A stretch of DNA of 38,280 nt, from contig JAUJOF010000001.1 in NCBI GenBank assembly GCA_030447785.1, forward strand, positions 41,401 through 79,680, in the 5' to 3' direction. The notes below the pieces were generated by a model that searched no databases, was not told where the DNA came from, and saw nothing but the letters and a program-made list of their open reading frames with translations. Source of the stretch: Solirubrobacteraceae bacterium. GTDB taxonomy: Bacteria > Actinomycetota > Thermoleophilia > Solirubrobacterales > Solirubrobacteraceae. The position numbers and the translations under genes were made by a program. Within the stretch, counting starts at the first letter, position 1. Each line of letters begins with the position of its first letter. Of the stretch, positions 33,996 through 38,280 are shown piece by piece.

Positions 33996-34676
33996 ATGGC
34001 GCTCCCCAGCAAGGTCACCTTCGTCAGCTTCGACGTCTACGGGACGCTCATCGACTCGGAGTCGGGCATCGGTGACGCCTTCGAGCGCGAGGCCCAGCGC
34101 GAGGGCTTCTCCTTCGACGACCGCGACGACCTGCTGCGTCGCTTCCACGAGATCTCCCGCGAGATCGAGGGGGGCTCCTACGAGCTCTACGCGGAGGTCC
34201 TGCGGCGCACCGCGGTGCGGATCGCCAAGGACGTGGGCTGGGACCTCGAGCCCTCGCGCTCGGGCTTCCTGCCCGACTCGGTGCCACGCTGGCTGCCCTT
34301 CCGGGAGACCAACCCGCAGCTCAAGAAGTTCACCTCGAAGTTCGAGACGGGCCTGATCTCCAACATCGACGACAAGCTGCTGGGCCAGACGCGCCGGCAC
34401 ATCCCTTATGACTTCGACCTCGTGGTCACCGCACAACAGGTGCGCTCCTACAAGCCCGACCCGGCGCACTTCAAGGAGTGCGAGCGGCGCATGGGCACCA
34501 AGAAGGGCTGGGTCCACGTGGCCGCCAGCTACTACCACGACGTCGAGCCGTGCGTGAAGGCCAAGGTGCCCGTGGTCTGGGTCAACCGCCACAAGGAGGA
34601 GCTCGAGAGCGGCCAGGCGAAGCCGACCGCCGAGGTCAAGACCCTCCTCGAGGCGGCCAGGCTGCTCGGCGTCTGA
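33996..34676 (+). CDS. HAD-superfamily IA hydrolase (haloacid-dehalogenase-like)
   Basis: 226 aa from the ATG at 33996 (an ATG at 33984 would add four residues but overlaps a TAGGAT -10-like box at 33980-33985). Motifs: FDVYGTLID (nucleophile, 12-20), SNIDDKLL (motif II), QVRSYKPDP (Lys, motif III), and YYHDVEPCVKAKVPVVW (motif IV). The FDVYGTL opening is the haloacid dehalogenase type II form. Substrate unknown. The following MBL gene starts three bases after its stop, so they are likely co-transcribed. Confidence 0.82.
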   Translation: MALPSKVTFVSFDVYGTLIDSESGIGDAFEREAQREGFSFDDRDDLLRRFHEISREIEGGSYELYAEVLRRTAVRIAKDVGWDLEPSRSGFLPDSVPRWLPFRETNPQLKKFTSKFETGLISNIDDKLLGQTRRHIPYDFDLVVTAQQVRSYKPDPAHFKECERRMGTKKGWVHVAASYYHDVEPCVKAKVPVVWVNRHKEELESGQAKPTAEVKTLLEAARLLGV

Positions 34677-34679
34677 CCG

Positions 34680-35450
34680 ATGCACGTTCGCGCCCTGCAC
34701 GCCGACGTGGTGGTGGCCACCAGCGCGGTGTGGCAGACCACCTGCACGCTCGTGCGCGGTGGCGAGGAGGGCTTCGTGATCGACTCGCCCGTGTACCCCA
34801 GCGAGCTGGAGGCGCTGCCCGCGCTGGCCACCCAGGCCCGCTTCCCGGTCAGCGGCCTGCTGGCCACGCACGGCGACTGGGACCACCTGCTGGGGCGCCT
34901 GGCCTTCGGGCAGGCCGCCCTGGGCTGCGCGGAGACCACCGCGGCGCGGCTGACCGCGCGACCGGGGCAGGCCCAGCGCGAGCTGCGCGCCTTCGACGAG
35001 GAGCACTACGTCGAGCGCTCCGCGCCGCTGGCCCTCGGGCAGGTCCAGGCGCTGCCGGTGCCCGGGCGGCTGGAGGGCGGTGCCCACGAACTCGAGCTGC
35101 ACTCCGCCGACGGCCACACCGAGGACGGCATGGCGGTGTGGGCGCCCTGGGCGCGCGTGCTCGTGTGCGGCGACTACCTGTCGCCCGCCGAGCTGCCGGT
35201 CCTGGCCGGCGGCGGCTCGCGCTCGGCCTACGTGGCGACGCTGCGCCGCCTCGAGCCGCTGGTCGAGCAGGCCGACCACGTGGTTCCCGGTCACGGCTGC
35301 GTGCTCGACGCCACGCGCGCCGCGGCCATCCTGCGCGAGGACCTCGCCTACCTCGACGCGCTCCCCGGCGCCGCGCTGCCTCTCGCGCGGCGCACGGCTG
35401 CCCAGCGGCGCGTGCACGAGGCCAACGTGGCGGCGGTGGCCGGCCGATGA
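34680..35450 (+). CDS. Metallo-beta-lactamase-fold hydrolase with variant active site
   Basis: 256 aa. The metal motif reads THGDWDHLLG where the family has HxHxDH, so the second His is replaced by Asp. Other ligands look present: the ADGHTEDG His, LVCGDYLSP (bridging Asp) and VVPGHG (His). No signal peptide. The substrate is unknown, and the change may alter metal 1 binding. It begins three bases after the HAD gene and its TGA overlaps the ATG of the VOC gene, so the trio is one transcriptional unit. Confidence 0.8.
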   Translation: MHVRALHADVVVATSAVWQTTCTLVRGGEEGFVIDSPVYPSELEALPALATQARFPVSGLLATHGDWDHLLGRLAFGQAALGCAETTAARLTARPGQAQRELRAFDEEHYVERSAPLALGQVQALPVPGRLEGGAHELELHSADGHTEDGMAVWAPWARVLVCGDYLSPAELPVLAGGGSRSAYVATLRRLEPLVEQADHVVPGHGCVLDATRAAAILREDLAYLDALPGAALPLARRTAAQRRVHEANVAAVAGR

Positions 35451-35797
35451 TCCAGCACGTCTCCGTGGAGCTGCGCGAGGCCGACGCCGAGGCGGAGGTC
35501 GCCTTCTGGGCGCTGCTGGGCTTCGCCGAGGTGCGCCCGCCGGACGCGCTGGCGCGTCGGTCGCGCTGGGTGCAGCGCGACGCCACGCAGGTCCACCTCA
35601 TGTGGGCCGATGACCCTGTCGTGCCGCCGGCCGCGCACGTCGCCGTCGTGTGCCCCGCCTATGATGCGACCCTGGAGCGACTGCGCGGCGCCGGCCTGGA
35701 CCCCGAGCCGCGCACCGAGCACTGGGGCTCCCCGCGCGCCTTCGTGCGCTCCCCCGCCGGCCACCGGGTGGAGGTCATGGCCCGGCCCCCGGGCTGA
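35447..35797 (+). CDS. VOC/glyoxalase-fold protein
   Basis: 116 aa, two beta-alpha-beta-beta-beta modules. The start MIQHVSVELREADAEAEVAFWALLG and the end PRAFVRSPAGHRVEVM follow the glyoxalase/bleomycin-resistance pattern; candidate metal ligands are the N-terminal His and the Glu near the C-terminus. The ATG overlaps the upstream stop (ATGA), indicating coupling. Function unknown; such proteins are often lactoylglutathione lyase-like or dioxygenase-like. Confidence 0.82.
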   Translation: MIQHVSVELREADAEAEVAFWALLGFAEVRPPDALARRSRWVQRDATQVHLMWADDPVVPPAAHVAVVCPAYDATLERLRGAGLDPEPRTEHWGSPRAFVRSPAGHRVEVMARPPG

Positions 35798-35853
35798 TCC
35801 CCGCGCTCGGGGTAGCCCGCTGGAAGGGAACCCGATCAACGGAGGAACAGGGA

Positions 35854-36600
35854 ATGGCCGAGCAGCTCCAGGAGGTCGCAACCGGCGTCCATCGCTACGC
35901 CGACGGCCTGGTCAACTGGTACGTCATCGAGGAGGGCGGCCAGCTCACGCTGGTCGATGCGGGCTGGCCGCGCAGCTGGCCGCGCATCGCGGCAGCGCTG
36001 CAGGGCATCGGGCGCTCCCCGCGCGACGTGGCGGCCATCGTGCTCACCCACGGGCACCCCGACCACCTGGGCGGCGCCGAGAAGGCGCGCCAGGCCACCG
36101 GTGCGCCGGTGTGGGTGCACGAGAGAGAGGCGCCGCGCGCCAAGGGCCAGGCCAAGGGCGCATCGCCCTTCGCGCTGGTGCCCTCGCTGCTGCCCCACCT
36201 CTACAAACCCCAGGCGCTGGGCTTCGTGGCGCATGCCACCGCCAACGGCTTCATGACGCCCACGTGGGTCGGCGAGCTGCGCACCTACACCGACGGGCAG
36301 CAGCTCGACGTCCCCGGCAACCTGCGGGTGATCCCCACGCCCGGGCACACCGAGGGCCATGCGTCGCTGCTGTCGGCCGGCCAGGGGGTCCTGTTCGCCG
36401 GCGACGCCATGGCCACCCTCGACCCGCTCACGCGCGAGAGGGGGCCACGGGTCATCTCCGACGCGCTCAACGCCAATCCCCAGCGCACACGCCAGTCGCT
36501 CGCCGCGCTGGGCGCCGTGGACGCCGGCACGGTGCTGCCCGGCCACGGGGAGCCGTGGACGCAGGGCGCCGCCGCGGCGGTCGAGCAGGCGAGCACCTGA
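35854..36600 (+). CDS. Metallo-beta-lactamase-fold hydrolase
   Basis: 248 aa with canonical ligands: LTHGHPDHLGG (HxHxDH), PGHTEGH (His), FAGDAM (Asp) and LPGHGEPW (His). The N-terminal NWYVIEEGGQLTLVDAGWP is typical of the glyoxalase II-like or quorum-quenching group; which one cannot be decided. A good ribosome-binding site (GGAGG) precedes the ATG by about 10 nt. It is separate from the HAD-MBL-VOC unit by 56 bp and may be part of it. Confidence 0.85.
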   Translation: MAEQLQEVATGVHRYADGLVNWYVIEEGGQLTLVDAGWPRSWPRIAAALQGIGRSPRDVAAIVLTHGHPDHLGGAEKARQATGAPVWVHEREAPRAKGQAKGASPFALVPSLLPHLYKPQALGFVAHATANGFMTPTWVGELRTYTDGQQLDVPGNLRVIPTPGHTEGHASLLSAGQGVLFAGDAMATLDPLTRERGPRVISDALNANPQRTRQSLAALGAVDAGTVLPGHGEPWTQGAAAAVEQAST

Positions 36601-36631
36601 GCGCGACCCTCGGCCACGACCCAGGCCCGGG

Positions 36632-36655
36632 GCGTGGCGGGAGCGTCGTCCACGC
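36632..36655. terminator. Candidate hairpin between the MBL gene and cobO
   Basis: GCGTGG (36632-36637) pairs with CCACGC (36650-36655) across 12 nt. It may end transcription of the MBL gene. A TATCCT box (36666-36671) lies 20 nt before the cobO ATG and could serve as its -10. Confidence 0.4.
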
Positions 36656-36691
36656 GCCACAACGCTATCCTCGCCACAGAACGGACGCTTG

Positions 36692-37282
36692 ATGAGCAGG
36701 TGCAGACCGGATCGCGACCCCAGCGTGGTCCCCACCGAGACGCCCGAGCGCCCGCCGCTCACGCGCCAGCGCTCGGTCGTGATCGTCAACACGGGGCACG
36801 GCAAGGGCAAGTCCACGGCGGCCTTCGGCACCGTGATGCGCGGCGTGGCGCGCGGATGGCGGGTGGCCGTCCTCCAGTTCGTCAAGTCGGGCCGCTGGAA
36901 GGTGGGCGAGGAGGAGATCGCGACGCGCCTGGGGGTGGACTGGGCCAAGACGGGCGACGGCTTCACCTGGCTGACCGACGACCTCGAGCGCAGCCGGGCG
37001 CTGGCCGGCGCGGCCTGGGAGCAGGCGCAGGTCACCATCGCGGCGGGCGAGCACAAGCTCGTGGTCCTCGATGAGCTGACCTACCCGGTCAACTGGGGCT
37101 GGATCGACGCGGGCGAGGTCGCGCAGGTGCTGCGCTCCCGCCCCGAGGAGGTCAACGTGGTCGTCACCGGGCGCGACGCCCCCGAGGCGATCGTCGAGGT
37201 GGCCGACACGGTGACCGAGATGCGCAAGGTCAAGCATGCCTATGACCGCGGCGTGCGCGCCAAGCGGGGACTGGACTTCTGA
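36692..37282 (+). CDS. cobO: Cob(I)yrinic acid a,c-diamide adenosyltransferase
   Basis: Attaches the 5'-deoxyadenosyl group to reduced corrinoid. 196 aa, the CobO/BtuR/CobA-type P-loop enzyme: VIVNTGHGKGKSTAAFG (Walker A), VAVLQFVKSGRWKVGEEE, LVVLDELTYPVNWGWID (Walker B-like), VVVTGRDAPEAIVEVADTVTEM and the terminal HAYDRGVRAKRGLDF. Start ATG at 36692 gives a plausible disordered N-terminus. No cobalamin riboswitch is seen in the 91-bp spacer upstream. First gene of a cob cluster. Confidence 0.93.
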   Translation: MSRCRPDRDPSVVPTETPERPPLTRQRSVVIVNTGHGKGKSTAAFGTVMRGVARGWRVAVLQFVKSGRWKVGEEEIATRLGVDWAKTGDGFTWLTDDLERSRALAGAAWEQAQVTIAAGEHKLVVLDELTYPVNWGWIDAGEVAQVLRSRPEEVNVVVTGRDAPEAIVEVADTVTEMRKVKHAYDRGVRAKRGLDF

Positions 37283-37310
37283 TGGCCGCGGGCCTGCGGG
37301 GGCACCCCCG

Positions 37311-37829
37311 GTGCCGCTGACACTCCTGCTCGGGGGCACGCGCAGCGGGAAATCGTCGCTGGCCGTGCGCCGTGCGCAGGCGAGCGGCCGCGCAGTGGTG
37401 TTCGTGGCCACCGGCGAGGCGGGCGACGAGGAGATGGCCGCGCGGATCGCCCGCCACCGGGCCGAGCGGCCGGCAGACTGGAGCACGGTGGAGGCCCCGG
37501 TGGCGCTCGAGGATGCGCTGGCCGGCGTCGACGGCGAGGTGTGCGTGGTCGTCGACTGCCTGTCGCTGTGGGTGGCCAACCTGATGGGACGCGGCGACGG
37601 GGAGGAGGCAGTCGTGACCGCTGCGCAGCGGGCCGCCTCGGCCTGCGCCGCGCGCTGCGCGCCGACGCTGGCGGTGAGCAACGAGGTCGGGATGGGTGTC
37701 GTCCCCGACACGCCTCTGGGCCGGCACTTCCGCGACCTGCTCGGGCGCGTCAACGCGGTGTGGGCGGCGCGCGCGGACGAGGCGTTGCTCGTGGTGGCGG
37801 GGCGGGCGCTGGCGTTGGATGCGCTCTGA
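37311..37829 (+). CDS. cobU: Adenosylcobinamide kinase / guanylyltransferase
   Basis: Bifunctional enzyme that phosphorylates adenosylcobinamide and transfers GMP. 172 aa; P-loop LLLGGTRSGKSSLAVRRA, VFVATGEAGDEEMAARIARHRAERP (His and Arg region), VVDCLSLWVANL, and NEVGMGVVPDTPLGRHFRDLLGRVN. GTG start at 37311 precedes the conserved LTLLLGG; the frame continues upstream inside cobO but is not family-like. Overlaps the start of cbiB. Confidence 0.92.
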   Translation: MPLTLLLGGTRSGKSSLAVRRAQASGRAVVFVATGEAGDEEMAARIARHRAERPADWSTVEAPVALEDALAGVDGEVCVVVDCLSLWVANLMGRGDGEEAVVTAAQRAASACAARCAPTLAVSNEVGMGVVPDTPLGRHFRDLLGRVNAVWAARADEALLVVAGRALALDAL

Positions 37830-38280
37830 GCGGTCGGTCGGGCTGGTCCTGGGCTTCGTGGGTGACCGTGTGCTGGGAGATCCGGTGCGCTGGCACCCCG
37901 TGGCGGGGTTCGGCGCGGTGGCGGATGCGCTCGAGCGGGCGGTGTGGCGCCCGTCGCGGGTGACCGGGGCGGGGTACGTGACGGTGCTGGTGGGAGCGGT
38001 GCTCGTGGGGGTGGCTGCGCTGGGGCAGCGAGGGCGAGGAGGCGCGGGGCGCTCGGTCGCCTCTCCCGCGCGCGTCTTCTTCGCTGCCGGGGTGGTGTGG
38101 GCGGTGCTCGGGGGCCGGTCGCTCGAGCGCGAGGCCCCGCACGGGGCCCCGCCGGGGGCGACCGGGCCCCCCAGACCCCCCCCCCCGCCGCCTGCCCCCC
38201 CCGGGGGGCCCCCGCCCCACCGGGAGGGCGCCCAACCCCAGTGACCCGCGAAAAGAACATCACACAACATAAATCACAAC
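37819..38280 (+). CDS. cbiB: Adenosylcobinamide-phosphate synthase CbiB/CobD, N-terminal fragment
   Basis: Membrane enzyme that amidates adenosylcobyric acid with aminopropanol (phosphate). Only about 105 residues are readable: LVLGFVGDRVLGDPVRWHPVAGFG at the start, a hydrophobic helix (GYVTVLVGAVLVGVAAL) and AGVVWAVLGGRSLEREA, matching the family's GGRSLRxEA. From about 38140 the sequence turns into C/G runs (with no protein-like content) and ends in an AT-rich tail, so the 3' end is not usable. The ATG overlaps the last 11 nt of cobU, typical of a coupled cobUcbiB pair. Confidence 0.75.
38140..38280. other. Low-quality or degenerate window end
   Basis: Long C and G homopolymers (including runs of 8 or more C) followed by about 35 AT-rich bases, unlike the rest of the window. 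I see no feature in it; the most likely reading is a contig edge with poor base calls. Confidence 0.7.

Noticed and set aside
36601..36691. Cobalamin riboswitch upstream of cobO
   Set aside because: The 91-bp spacer is too short and I see no B12-box; only a small hairpin is present.

Overview
The window is GC-rich throughout, with codon usage dominated by G/C in third positions. Gene content (a fused PafBC regulator, a stand-alone LigD polymerase domain with a LigC-type ligase, DUF5995, an actinobacterial IHF-like protein, long-form RmlA, CobO/CobU/CbiB) suggests a high-GC actinobacterium, most likely near Thermoleophilia/Solirubrobacterales. That placement is inference; there is no rRNA to test it. 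The right edge (about 38140-38280) decays into C/G homopolymers and an AT-rich tail, so the window probably ends at a contig edge.

Layout. 1-96 holds a 39-bp tandem palindromic repeat. 114-6511 carries rmlA, a lytic transglycosylase, a fused PafB-PafC regulator, a small acidic protein, an OB/HD phosphohydrolase and a Fur-family repressor. 6674-9917 has a CoA-disulfide-reductase-like flavoenzyme, a palindrome-rich spacer, a channel with an altered selectivity filter and a metallophosphatase. 9940-18761 is a long minus-strand run: methyltransferase, DUF5995, [NiFe]-hydrogenase small and large subunits, a PAS-GAF-PAS-GGDEF-EAL signalling protein and a YbdK-like ligase. 18849-20652 holds a hidden IHF-like gene, an O-methyltransferase with a good promoter, and tRNA-Phe. 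20692-24891 has a secreted M23 peptidase, an MrfA-like helicase and a HAD phosphatase. 24923-31892 has gpsA, glycerate kinase, LigD-Pol, LigC, a DtxR regulator, an aminotransferase and a methyltransferase. 31920-38280 has sucCD, a HAD hydrolase, an MBL-VOC-MBL group and cobO-cobU-cbiB (partial).

How it fits together. The most interesting neighbourhood is the hydrogenase next to a c-di-GMP enzyme carrying PAS/GAF sensors, with no hydrogenase maturation genes in the window. This would suit a cytosolic H2-sensing or uptake hydrogenase linked to c-di-GMP, but the link is inferred from position only. DNA repair recurs: PafBC, MrfA, LigD-Pol and LigC. The cob genes make adenosylated cobinamide derivatives.

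Caution. Six genes (PAS/GGDEF/EAL, hydrogenase small subunit, IHF-like, M23 peptidase, helicase, sucD) are broken by small indels, mostly a missing G/C in a short run. Because sucD is among them, residual sequencing error is the likeliest cause. These genes are annotated over their full reconstructed span.
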